The notes below the pieces were generated by a model. The model saw only the letters and a list, made by a program, of their open reading frames with translations, was not told the DNA's origin and made no database searches. Of a DNA stretch of 64,000 nucleotides, positions 43,968 through 52,102 are shown piece by piece. Source of the DNA: Imhoffiella purpurea (GTDB taxonomy: Bacteria > Pseudomonadota > Gammaproteobacteria > Chromatiales > Chromatiaceae); NCBI RefSeq assembly GCF_000585215.1, contig NZ_AONC01000017.1, positions 20,278 to 84,277 of the forward strand, given 5' to 3'. The translations under genes were made by a program, and so were the position numbers. Every line of letters begins with the position of its first letter. Position 1 is the stretch's first letter.

Positions 43968-44933
43968 TCAGTCCCTGGAGCCGTAGCGCTTGCGGGCGAA
44001 GATCACCGTGGCGCTCGCCAGCTCTTGGTTCTTATCCGCCGAGAGCTCGGTCACGAATGGTTGCTGCAGATAGTGCGCGGGATCCTCTAGGAGATCGCCG
44101 ATCCGCAGATCCAAGAAGTCTTGCCGCGTCTCGCCGAGCAGACCCTCGGCCCAGCTGCGCAGGATCCATGTCAGAGACCAGATGGGCAAGATGCTGTCGT
44201 AGACCTGCCCCCGGCCGACGATGAGGTGGTCGGCGAAGAGGTTGCGCAGACCTTGGGCGGTCATGTTGTAGTAGTGGTGCGGATAGCCGTGCTGGGGCTG
44301 GAGGAAAGGGACGCAGCACATGAGACGCCCGCCCGGTTTCAGGACCCTGGCGATCTCGCGGGCGCATTGGAAGGGATCCTTGACATGCTCGAGCACGGCG
44401 ATGGACAGCACGGCGTCGAACGAATCGTCGGCGAATGGGAGCACCTCGCCGACGCCCCGCACGTCGGTCGTGTCATAGTCGACGATCTCGAAGTTGACGA
44501 CGTTGTCGAAATAGACGGGGCGCTTGCCGGCGCCGCAGTCCAGGATCAGACCGTCGCGGTATTCGTCGATCAGGGCCATGGCATGACCGTCGTAGCCGTT
44601 GCTGCTGACGGCCTCGGTGTCCACGATGTCGAACTGGGCGCGCAGCTCCGGGCTGAGGAAGTCGAGACATCCCTGGGTCTCGACAGAGGGCATGTCGGCG
44701 CGCAGCAGCGGGCGAATACGCTCGCGCTTACGACGCTTGGCCTCGGCGATGAGGGCGGGCGGATATTTGAGCGAGCGCCGCTCGTCCTTGCCGATCGCGG
44801 CGAAATGCGCGCGCCCGGAGTCGACCCCCCCGGCGCGGACGGCATCCACCACGTCGGGATTGGCCCGCAGATAGGCATCTTCGTCGAAATTGTCCTCGGT
44901 CGCCAAGGCTTCCAGCAAGTATGAGGCCATCAT
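43968..44933 (-). CDS. SAM-dependent methyltransferase with N-terminal N-P-D-V repeat
   Basis: A 321-residue predicted cytoplasmic enzyme. Residues 16-58 are a single copy of the repeat found in the S-layer-like protein and protease (Y-L-R-A-N-P-D-V-V-D-A-V ... H-F-A-A-I-G-K-D-E-R-R-S). After a basic helix comes a methyltransferase type 11 domain: I-L-D-C-G-A-G-K (about 151-158), V-D-Y-D, L-P-F-A-D-D-S-F-D, and V-L-E-H-V. First gene of the operon MTase-GT2-wzm-wzt-fusion, so it probably methylates the polysaccharide; the repeat may instead link it to the surface-protein system. Function of the repeat is unknown. Confidence 0.87.
   Translation of the reverse strand: MMASYLLEALATEDNFDEDAYLRANPDVVDAVRAGGVDSGRAHFAAIGKDERRSLKYPPALIAEAKRRKRERIRPLLRADMPSVETQGCLDFLSPELRAQFDIVDTEAVSSNGYDGHAMALIDEYRDGLILDCGAGKRPVYFDNVVNFEIVDYDTTDVRGVGEVLPFADDSFDAVLSIAVLEHVKDPFQCAREIARVLKPGGRLMCCVPFLQPQHGYPHHYYNMTAQGLRNLFADHLIVGRGQVYDSILPIWSLTWILRSWAEGLLGETRQDFLDLRIGDLLEDPAHYLQQPFVTELSADKNQELASATVIFARKRYGSRD
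44760..44888 (-). repeat. Single N-P-D-V repeat in the methyltransferase
   Basis: Codes for residues 16-58 of the methyltransferase, with F-D-E-D-A-Y-L at the start, N-P-D-V, G-V-D-S-G-R-A-H-F (W and Y of the core replaced) and D-E-R-R-S in place of A-E-G-R-S. It is the most diverged of the nine copies in the window. Confidence 0.82.
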
Positions 44934-44980
44934 GCTTTACCAAATCAGGCGATTCCCGGAAAGAACCGGATCCATTTTAA

Positions 44981-45007
44981 GATGCGATGAGCGCGGCGAA
45001 TCGCATC
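44981..45007. terminator. Inverted repeat with A/T tail
   Basis: GATGCGAT (44981-44988) and ATCGCATC (45000-45007) can pair around an 11-base loop. On the minus strand the stem is followed by TTAAAATGG. It lies between the type I adaptor gene and the polysaccharide operon, so it may end adaptor transcription or sit in the operon leader. Confidence 0.4.
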
Positions 45008-45042
45008 GTTCTCGATCGATGCAGTTCGCACCGCACCCTAGG

Positions 45043-45070
45043 TGTCAATTGTCTTATGCGAATCGCATAA
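45043..45070 (-). promoter_or_regulatory. Candidate promoter element and perfect palindrome upstream of polysaccharide operon
   Basis: TTATGCGA-A-TCGCATAA (45054-45070) is a perfect 8-bp inverted repeat. Directly downstream on the minus strand is a consensus TTGACA (45043-45048), although no good -10 follows at 17 bp. The two together look like an operator-promoter for the methyltransferase operon starting at 44933. Confidence 0.35.
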
Positions 45071-45110
45071 TGGCACTCCCGAAGCGGGCTAGCGGCCACA
45101 AGCCGATCGA

Positions 45111-46451
45111 TCATTCCTCTTTGAAGGCTGTCGCAAGACGGTCGGTCACGGGCTTGATGAGATACTCGAAGAAGGTCCGCTCCCCGGTCTTGATCATGGC
45201 CTCGACCGGCATGCCTGGCTGCAGAGTAAGCCCCTTGAGCTCTTCCATGCCCTGCGGGGTCACTTTGATGCGGGCCAAATAATAAGGGCGGCGGGTGGCC
45301 TGGTCGGTCAGAATATCAGCCGAGACGGTCAAGACGTTCCCCGGCACGACGGGCGTGGTCCGGGTATTGAAGGCGCTGAACCTGAGGTCTGCCTCCTGAC
45401 CAGGAGCGACACGATCGATATCCATGGGCTGCACCTGGGATTCGACGATCAGCGAATCGTTGGCTGGAATGATGTCGAGAACGTGATCGCCGGGGCGGAT
45501 CACGCCGCCGATGGTGTGGACGCTGGTACCGACGACGGACCCGGCCACGGGGGCCTTGATGACGGTGCGCTCGACGGTCTGCGCCAGTGCGCGCATCCGT
45601 TCGCGCAGGTCGGCGATCTTGGTCTCGACGTCGCGCAGCTCGGTGACGACATCGCTGGTGAACTGTCGCTTCAGCTGGGCGGACTGAAGCTGCGTCTCGC
45701 CGACCTGAACCTTGGCGCGGGCGATGTCGGACTGGTGCTGACCGCGCTCGCCCTCGACCTCGGCGGACAGACGCTCGTACTCGCGCAGCCTGGCCTTGTC
45801 CCCCAGCCCCTTTTCGAAGAGCTTGTTGAGACCTACGATCTCCTCCTGGTAGAGCCGGATACGCTTGAGCTTGCTCGCGGACAGCACCTCCAGACCACGG
45901 ATCTGTTCCTGTAGCTGCTCGGCACGCTGCTCCAGAACCTCCTGCTCGCCGGCCAGCGCCGTTCTGCGTGCCCTGAAGACCCGCTCCTCGCCAGCGATGG
46001 CCTCGCGGATGCGCGGGTCGTCCTGTTCCGAAAGAAGCTCCTTGGGGAACTTGATGTCGGGCAGATCGTCGCGCTCGGCGACCAGGCGCGCCTCCTGGGC
46101 GCGCAGCGAGAGATACTGACCGCGGGCGATCTCCAACTGAGCGCGTGCCTGGGTGTCGTCGAGACGCACCAGTACGTTGCCCGCCTCGACCCGATCGCCT
46201 TCGTGCACTCGGATCTCGCTGACGATACCTCCATCGAGATGCTGGATGGTCTTGCGCGCGGATTCGGCCGCCAGAACGCCGCTGGTGACCACGGCCCCAT
46301 CGATGGGGGCCAGCGCGGCCCAGACGCCGAAACCACCGAAGGCGAGAAGCAGGATCAGAAGCCCGGCGATGCGCTCTGGACGGTCGCTGGTCGGAACCGG
46401 GGCAGGGCCCTGTTCAGCTGGGAGATGACGAGGACTGACAGTGATATCCAT
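45111..46451 (-). CDS. Type I secretion periplasmic adaptor (HlyD/PrtE family)
   Basis: A 446-residue membrane fusion protein: one TM near residues 30-50 (L-L-I-L-L-L-A-F-G-G-F-G-V-W-A), a lipoyl half-motif D-G-A-V-V-T-S-G, an extended coiled-coil hairpin (about 95-300), the second lipoyl half V-I-K-A-P-V-A-G-S-V-V-G, and a C-terminal T-G-E-R-T-F-F-E-Y-L-I-K-P, characteristic of PrtE-like adaptors. ATG 46451 is preferred over ATG 46487, which lies inside a 13-bp hairpin. Pairs with the ABC protein upstream. No TolC-like gene is in the window. Confidence 0.92.
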   Translation of the reverse strand: MDITVSPRHLPAEQGPAPVPTSDRPERIAGLLILLLAFGGFGVWAALAPIDGAVVTSGVLAAESARKTIQHLDGGIVSEIRVHEGDRVEAGNVLVRLDDTQARAQLEIARGQYLSLRAQEARLVAERDDLPDIKFPKELLSEQDDPRIREAIAGEERVFRARRTALAGEQEVLEQRAEQLQEQIRGLEVLSASKLKRIRLYQEEIVGLNKLFEKGLGDKARLREYERLSAEVEGERGQHQSDIARAKVQVGETQLQSAQLKRQFTSDVVTELRDVETKIADLRERMRALAQTVERTVIKAPVAGSVVGTSVHTIGGVIRPGDHVLDIIPANDSLIVESQVQPMDIDRVAPGQEADLRFSAFNTRTTPVVPGNVLTVSADILTDQATRRPYYLARIKVTPQGMEELKGLTLQPGMPVEAMIKTGERTFFEYLIKPVTDRLATAFKEE

Positions 46452-46474
46452 CTTGTGTTCGATACCTCGAAATG

Positions 46475-46503
46475 GCCCGGTCGACATCCAATGTCGACCG
46501 GGC
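46475..46503. promoter_or_regulatory. Perfect 13-bp hairpin between type I ABC and adaptor genes
   Basis: GCCCGGTCGACAT-CCA-ATGTCGACCGGGC pairs perfectly with a three-base loop in the 94-base gap between the ABC gene stop (46546) and the adaptor start (46451). There is no T-run after it on the minus strand, so it is more likely an mRNA stabilising or attenuating hairpin than a complete terminator. Confidence 0.55.
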
Positions 46504-46545
46504 TGAATCGGAAGGGTTCGCTCGATGTCTTAACCCGACGAGAGA

Positions 46546-48282
46546 TCAGCTGGCGGCCTGGGACGGAAATGCCTGGGGCTTGGGCTGGGCGGCGACAGCG
46601 GTCGGGCGGGCGAACTGGGCCAGGATCTGGTCACGGGGGCCGATGGACTGCACCAGACCCTCGCGCAGGACGATGATCTTGTCGACCGCGTGCAGCACAT
46701 TGGGGCGGTGGGTGATGACCAGCACGGTCGAACCCTCTTCCTTGAGCTGCAGGATGGCCTTGACCAAGGCGGCCTCTCCCTGGTCGTCCAGGTTGGAGTT
46801 GGGCTCGTCGAGCACGACCAGGACGGGATTGCCGTACATGGCGCGGGCAAGACCGATGCGCTGGCGCTGGCCCCCGGATAACACCGACCCCCCCTCGCCG
46901 ATCGGAGTGTCATAGCCCTTGGGCAGATGCAGGATCATCTCGTGGACCTGGGCACGCTGGGCGGCGGCGACGACCATCTCGGGGTCGACCTCGCCGAAAC
47001 GGGCGATGTTCTCGCCCACGGTACCGTCGAAGAGCTCGATATCCTGGGGCAGATACCCGATGTAGGGACCGAGCTCGTCGCGATTCCAGTGCGAGATGTC
47101 GGCCCCGCTCAGACGCACCTTCCCAGCCACCGTGGGCCAAACGCCGAGCACGACGCGCGCCAGGGTGGATTTACCCGCCGCGCTCGGACCGACGATGCCA
47201 ACCACCTCGCCCGCAGCGACGTCGAAGCGCACCCCCCTGAGAACCGGCGTTTGCGCACCTGGCGGCGCAGCCACGACGCCATCCAGCATCAGCGAGCCGT
47301 CTGGCGCGGGCAGGCTCATGAAACGGGGACGCTTGGGAATGGCGAGCAGCAGATCGTGAAGACGCTTGTAGGCCGAGCGCGCGGAGAGGAAGCCTTTCCA
47401 GGTCCCGATCAGCATGTCGATCGGGGCCAGGGCGCGCCCAAGGATGATGGAGCCGGCAATCATGATCCCTGGCGTGGCCTCCTGAAGGATAACGAGATAG
47501 GCGCCCACCCCGAGAATCAGGGACTGCAGTGTGATACGCGTGGCCTTGCTCAGGTTGGCCATAATACCCGCTCGATCGCTGGCAAGAGCCTGAAGCCTAA
47601 GTACCTCGTGATGACGCTCGGACCAGCGTGCATGCACACGCTGTATCATCCCCATGGCCTCTAGGGCCTCGGCATTACGCAAGTTGCCGCCGAGATAATT
47701 GCGCGCGGCAATCGATACGCCATTGGCCTGGCCGAGCGGTTTGCGAGTCGTCAGCTCATTGGCCGTAGCCAAAACCAGGAGCAGTATGGCCGCACCAACG
47801 GCAAACCAACCCAGCCAGGGGTGCATGAAGAAAAGCACCGCGATGTAGACAGGCATCCAGGGTACGTCGAAAAAGGCGAACAGACCGTTACCGGTTAGGA
47901 ACTGACGCAAATTGGTCAGGTCGTCGATGGGCTGAACGCCAGCACCACGCCCGTTACGCAGCTTGGCATCGAACATTGCCGAAAAAAGACGAGGGCTGAG
48001 CGCCATGTCGAGCTTTGCACTGATCCGCACCAGAATCCTCGTACGCAGAAGCTCCAGCAACCCTAAAATAGCAAATAGAAAGACGACAAGGATCGTCAAC
48101 ATCAGAAGCGTCGACGAGCTTCGACTAGCGAGCACCCTGTCGTACACTTGCAACATATACAGGGGCGGCACCAGCATCAGCAGGTTGATGAACAAGCTGA
48201 AGAATCCAGCGAAGATGAAGGAGTCGCGGCCAGCCTTGAGGGCAGCACGCAACTCGTCGTCGGGACGATTGCTATGATTCAC
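46546..48282 (-). CDS. Type I secretion system permease/ATPase (PrtD family)
   Basis: A 578-residue fused ABC exporter: TM domain with about six segments (residues 25-310), then an ATPase with Walker A G-P-S-A-A-G-K-S-T (about 365), Q-loop Y-L-P-Q-D, signature L-S-G-G-Q-R-Q-R, and V-V-L-D-E-P. There is no N-terminal C39 peptidase, so it is of the PrtD/RsaD class that exports proteases and S-layer proteins without cleavage. The adaptor gene follows and SapC precedes. The most likely local cargo is the large S-layer-like protein. Confidence 0.94.
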   Translation of the reverse strand: MNHSNRPDDELRAALKAGRDSFIFAGFFSLFINLLMLVPPLYMLQVYDRVLASRSSSTLLMLTILVVFLFAILGLLELLRTRILVRISAKLDMALSPRLFSAMFDAKLRNGRGAGVQPIDDLTNLRQFLTGNGLFAFFDVPWMPVYIAVLFFMHPWLGWFAVGAAILLLVLATANELTTRKPLGQANGVSIAARNYLGGNLRNAEALEAMGMIQRVHARWSERHHEVLRLQALASDRAGIMANLSKATRITLQSLILGVGAYLVILQEATPGIMIAGSIILGRALAPIDMLIGTWKGFLSARSAYKRLHDLLLAIPKRPRFMSLPAPDGSLMLDGVVAAPPGAQTPVLRGVRFDVAAGEVVGIVGPSAAGKSTLARVVLGVWPTVAGKVRLSGADISHWNRDELGPYIGYLPQDIELFDGTVGENIARFGEVDPEMVVAAAQRAQVHEMILHLPKGYDTPIGEGGSVLSGGQRQRIGLARAMYGNPVLVVLDEPNSNLDDQGEAALVKAILQLKEEGSTVLVITHRPNVLHAVDKIIVLREGLVQSIGPRDQILAQFARPTAVAAQPKPQAFPSQAAS

Positions 48283-48488
48283 GGATGATGGACCGTTCGG
48301 TTGACGGGGAAGGGGAAATCCGGGCGACTTCAGTACACGGACACCCTAACAAGCAAGGTCTTCTTCAACTGTGGAATTCTAGCGCAAAAGAGATTCTGCA
48401 GATAGCAGCAAAGCTGAAGAAGCGGACATTGGGCACGCTCGGCCTCCACAAACAAGGCCATAAGCAGTTCGGACATGGCCGCCTGACG

Positions 48489-49268
48489 CTAACGATCCCA
48501 ATCGAACTGCAGCTCGTCATCCTGACAGAGCGAGAATCCAGCCCCGGTCTCGGGGGACGACGCCTGCGCACGCCCATGGGCCTGGGCAAGCGCACCCAGC
48601 AATGATAGATGCTGCATCGAGAGCAGCTGGAAATAGGCCATCGAGAGGGCGCCCGCCTGACGCAGCGACAGGAAGGCGTCGTCCGGCAACTCGTTGAGCA
48701 GAGACTCGTCGATCTGGTAGAGCCCCTCGAGCTGGCGTTCACCGGCATCCCCTTTGACGCTGATCGGCCAGGGCCGAAACAGCGACTGACCGGCAAGCAA
48801 GGCACAGGCCGCGGCGGACGCGACACGATGGGCCTCGGTCTGGCGCAGCATCACCATGATTTCAGTCAGACCCTCCGAAGGACTCCCCTGGGGGGTGAAA
48901 AACGGCTCGCCGCCCGCACCCTCGCCCACCAGACCGCTGGACTCGTCGACACAGAGGATTTGCTCTCCTTCCTTCGTCAGCGCCAAGCTGAATGGGTACG
49001 CGCGAAGCGCCAAGGGAAGGTAACGGGCCAGCCAGCGCCCATCGGGGGAGACGAAAAGGTTGCTGTCCTGCTCCAGCCCCATCAGGGCCACCGGCAGATA
49101 TCGCTCATCCTGACGCATGAAGGCCAGAGGCATCGATGTGGAGGCATTGGGAATCTCGCTGGCAACCAGCGGAACCGCCATCATCCGGCGGGCGAAGGCA
49201 TAGGACTCGAAGCGGCGCCAATGCTTGTCGGCATGTACTTCACGAGAAACGGGGATGATCGAAGACAT
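48489..49268 (-). CDS. SapC family protein (copy 1)
   Basis: A 259-residue protein of the SapC family, first described in the Campylobacter fetus S-layer locus; its biochemical role is not known. Shared pattern with copy 2 at 60123: H-A-D-x-x-W-R-R-F-x-S-Y-A-F-A, M-P-L-A-F, L-x-V-A-L-M-G-L, N-L-F-V-x-P-D-G-R-W-L, L-C-V-D-E, and G-L-Y-x-I-D-E-S. ATG 49268 begins the conserved part. No signal peptide, so cytoplasmic. It is encoded upstream of the type I ABC gene on the same strand, with a gap of about 205 bases. Confidence 0.9.
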   Translation of the reverse strand: MSSIIPVSREVHADKHWRRFESYAFARRMMAVPLVASEIPNASTSMPLAFMRQDERYLPVALMGLEQDSNLFVSPDGRWLARYLPLALRAYPFSLALTKEGEQILCVDESSGLVGEGAGGEPFFTPQGSPSEGLTEIMVMLRQTEAHRVASAAACALLAGQSLFRPWPISVKGDAGERQLEGLYQIDESLLNELPDDAFLSLRQAGALSMAYFQLLSMQHLSLLGALAQAHGRAQASSPETGAGFSLCQDDELQFDWDR

Positions 49269-49528
49269 CGGTGATCGAATTCCTTGGGATTCAGGTAAGA
49301 GTTTGAGTGACATTAAGACACGCATAGAGCAGACCATCAAACGCCTCTAAGGTTTTGGCCAAAGAAACGCCGAACGAACACCAGCCAAAGAGCGGATCGA
49401 GACCTGAATCGAACACGCAAACACCGAGGCGAGCGAGCCAACCATAACGGGATCGGCTATATTGGCCAGGCGTGGCGCCTGTTTGCGCAAGTCACGTTGG
49501 ACCACTCATTTCCAGAGAGTCAGGAAAG

Positions 49529-52033
49529 ATGCAACGAATCAAGCGATACGAACCAGCAGTATTTGCCCGTCGATTTGTCGCTATTTGCGCCATCTCGACT
49601 TTCACCTTGTTACCCGGCGCCGCCAGCCTGGCCCAGGAAGCCGACGCTGACTTCGCCGCGACCATCAGTAGTCTTGAAGTCAATTCAAAGCTCCTGAACT
49701 CGAAGGATATATTGTCCGACTTCATCGACGGCGAGTCCGAAACGGGCGTCATCGTGACCCTGGCCGCGACCGCAGCGGCCGACGATCTCGCGGCAGTATC
49801 CTCCGCGGGCGGCCCCGAGGGCGGCACGCAATCGGACGACATCGCCACCTATCGTCTGAGCGACCTCGACGTCAGAGAGCAGTTGCGCGAGACCGTGACC
49901 GACGAGGTCGAAACGGTCATCCAGCAGCTCGACCCCACGCAGATCGAGGTGACCCAGCAGTTCTCCTATCAGTTCGGATTCGCCGCGCGCGTGACCCTCG
50001 ACGGACTGGTCGAGCTCGCCGCGCATCCCTCCGTCATCCGGATCGAAAAGGACGCCATCCTGGAGGCTCATCTCCAGCAGGGCATCCCGCTGATGAACGG
50101 CACGACAGCCCGCTCCAGCTATGACGGCAGCGGCATGAGCATCGCCATCTGCGATACGGGTATCGACACCTCGCACCCGATGCTCGGCGGTGGCGGCAGC
50201 CCCTTCAACTCCAAGGTCATCGGCGGCTACGACACGGGCGACAACGACCCAGACCCGAGACCCGACAGCATCTCGGGCAACGCCCACGGCACCGCCTGCG
50301 CCGGAATCGCGGCCGGCACTCTGGGAACGTCCGGGGATTATATCGGCGGCGTCGCACCTGGTGCCAAGCTCTACGCCATCAAGATCTCGACCGGCAATAC
50401 CGGGAGCGCCACCACATCGGCCATGATCGCCGGCTGGGAATGGGCCATCACCCACCAGAACGACAATCCGTCTTATCCGATCATGGTCATCAGCACCAGC
50501 TTCGGCGGAGGCCAGTCCTTCTCGACATGCGACTCGAACGTGCCCAGCATGACCACCGCGGCAGCCAATGCCGTCTCGGCGGGAATAACGCTCTTCGTCT
50601 CCTCGGGCAACGACGGATACTGCAGCTCGATGGGCTGGCCGGCCTGCATTTCACACGTCAATTCGGTCGGCGCCGTCTACGATGCCAGTTTCGGCACCTA
50701 CGGCTTCTGCCTCGATCCGAGCTATACCTGCGCCTCGACGGTGTCCGACTACCGCTGCCCATCGCCAACCCAGATGGCCTGGGACTCGTCCGCCGCGGAC
50801 AAGGTCACCGTCTACTCGAACTCGGCATCTTTCCTGACCATGTTCGCCCCGTCGCACAACGCCTACACGCCCGACATCGTCGGGGTCGGCGGTAGCTCCA
50901 CGGACGATTACAACTCCTCATTCGGCGGCACCTCGGCCGCCTGCCCCTACGCGGCTGGCGCCGCCGCCGTGCTCCAGAGCGCGGCCAAGGCCAAGACCGG
51001 CTCCTATCTGACCCCGGCTCAGGTACAACAATATCTGGTCAATTACGGAGACTCGGTGACGGATTCCAAGGTCGCCATCAACAAGCCGAGGGTCAATCTG
51101 GGCAATGCGGTCGACGCGCTGCCAAGTTCCGTGACACCCAGCGGACAGGCCGAAATCGTCTGGCGCAATGCCTCCACGGGGGCCGTCGACGTCTGGCAGA
51201 TGACCAACGGGGCCATCAGCGGCGCCACCAATACCGCACCCGCCACCGGCCTGGGCTGGTCGATCGTCGCCACGAACGATTTCAACAAGGACGGATCGAT
51301 CGACGTCTTCTGGCAATACCCGGCGACGGGGGCGACCTGGATCTGGCTCATGAGCAGCGGCGCCATCGGTACTAGCGCAGCCCGTCCCAGCGTCAGCGAC
51401 ACCAATTGGAAGGTCGTCGACACGGGCGATTTCAACAACGACGGAACGGCGGATCTGCTATGGCGCCACGCCACCACCGGCGAGAATTACGTCTGGCTCA
51501 TGCACGGCGGCTCGCTCGCCGCGGCCCTGCCCATCAGCACGGTATCCGATCTCAACTGGTCGATCGCCGGGACTGGCGACTTCAATGCCGACGGCACCGA
51601 CGACATCCTGTGGCGCAACGCCAGCACCGGACAGAATGACATCTGGCTCATGCAGGGCGGTTATCCAGCCATGTACCTGAACATCACCCCGGTCACGAAC
51701 CTCACCTGGACAATCGCCGGGACTGGCGACTTCAATGCCGACGGTTCATCGGACATCCTGTGGCGCAATACAAGCACCGGGCAAAACGATCTCTGGCTCA
51801 TGCAGGGCGGCTATCCCGCCTCCTATCTGAGCATCACGACCGTCTCGAACCTCAACTGGACGGTTGCCGGAACAGGGGATCTCAACAACGACAACGCGAC
51901 TGACATCGTTTGGCGCAACACCAGTACAGGTCAAAACGATATCTGGCTTATGTACGATGGCGCTCCAGCCGCGTTCCTAAGCACTTCAACCGTCTCAGAC
52001 CTCAATTGGGAGATCATGGGCATCAGCGAATAA
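49529..52033 (+). CDS. Secreted S8 subtilisin-like protease with C-terminal FG-GAP/VCBS-type repeats
   Basis: An 834-residue Sec-exported protease. Signal peptide: R-R-F-V-A-I-C-A ... A-S-L-A-Q. A propeptide follows, then the catalytic triad Asp in C-D-T-G-I-D-T, His in N-A-H-G-T-A-C-A-G-I, and Ser in G-G-T-S-A-A-C-P (the usual T-S-M-A is T-S-A-A). From about residue 542 come six repeats with D-F-N-x-D-G-x-x-D-I-L-W-R-N-x-S-T-G and W-L-M-x-G-G, likely Ca-binding beta-propeller blades. ATG 49529 follows AGGAAAG and starts the signal peptide. It is the only plus-strand gene between 25 and 61 kb; it could process the surface protein (inference). Confidence 0.93.
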   Translation: MQRIKRYEPAVFARRFVAICAISTFTLLPGAASLAQEADADFAATISSLEVNSKLLNSKDILSDFIDGESETGVIVTLAATAAADDLAAVSSAGGPEGGTQSDDIATYRLSDLDVREQLRETVTDEVETVIQQLDPTQIEVTQQFSYQFGFAARVTLDGLVELAAHPSVIRIEKDAILEAHLQQGIPLMNGTTARSSYDGSGMSIAICDTGIDTSHPMLGGGGSPFNSKVIGGYDTGDNDPDPRPDSISGNAHGTACAGIAAGTLGTSGDYIGGVAPGAKLYAIKISTGNTGSATTSAMIAGWEWAITHQNDNPSYPIMVISTSFGGGQSFSTCDSNVPSMTTAAANAVSAGITLFVSSGNDGYCSSMGWPACISHVNSVGAVYDASFGTYGFCLDPSYTCASTVSDYRCPSPTQMAWDSSAADKVTVYSNSASFLTMFAPSHNAYTPDIVGVGGSSTDDYNSSFGGTSAACPYAAGAAAVLQSAAKAKTGSYLTPAQVQQYLVNYGDSVTDSKVAINKPRVNLGNAVDALPSSVTPSGQAEIVWRNASTGAVDVWQMTNGAISGATNTAPATGLGWSIVATNDFNKDGSIDVFWQYPATGATWIWLMSSGAIGTSAARPSVSDTNWKVVDTGDFNNDGTADLLWRHATTGENYVWLMHGGSLAAALPISTVSDLNWSIAGTGDFNADGTDDILWRNASTGQNDIWLMQGGYPAMYLNITPVTNLTWTIAGTGDFNADGSSDILWRNTSTGQNDLWLMQGGYPASYLSITTVSNLNWTVAGTGDLNNDNATDIVWRNTSTGQNDIWLMYDGAPAAFLSTSTVSDLNWEIMGISE

Positions 52034-52063
52034 GCCGACCAGAAACAATATTCCTAGACTCTA

Positions 52064-52101
52064 CCGGCACCACTATCCTGCCTAAAGTAAGGTGGTGCCG
52101 G
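52064..52101. terminator. Inverted repeat between convergent protease and wecE genes
   Basis: CCGGCACCAC (52064-52073) and GTGGTGCCGG (52092-52101) form a perfect 10-bp stem in the 70 bases between the two stop codons. No T-run follows on either side, so it is a bidirectional terminator candidate of moderate strength. Confidence 0.6.
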
Positions 52102-52102
52102 A

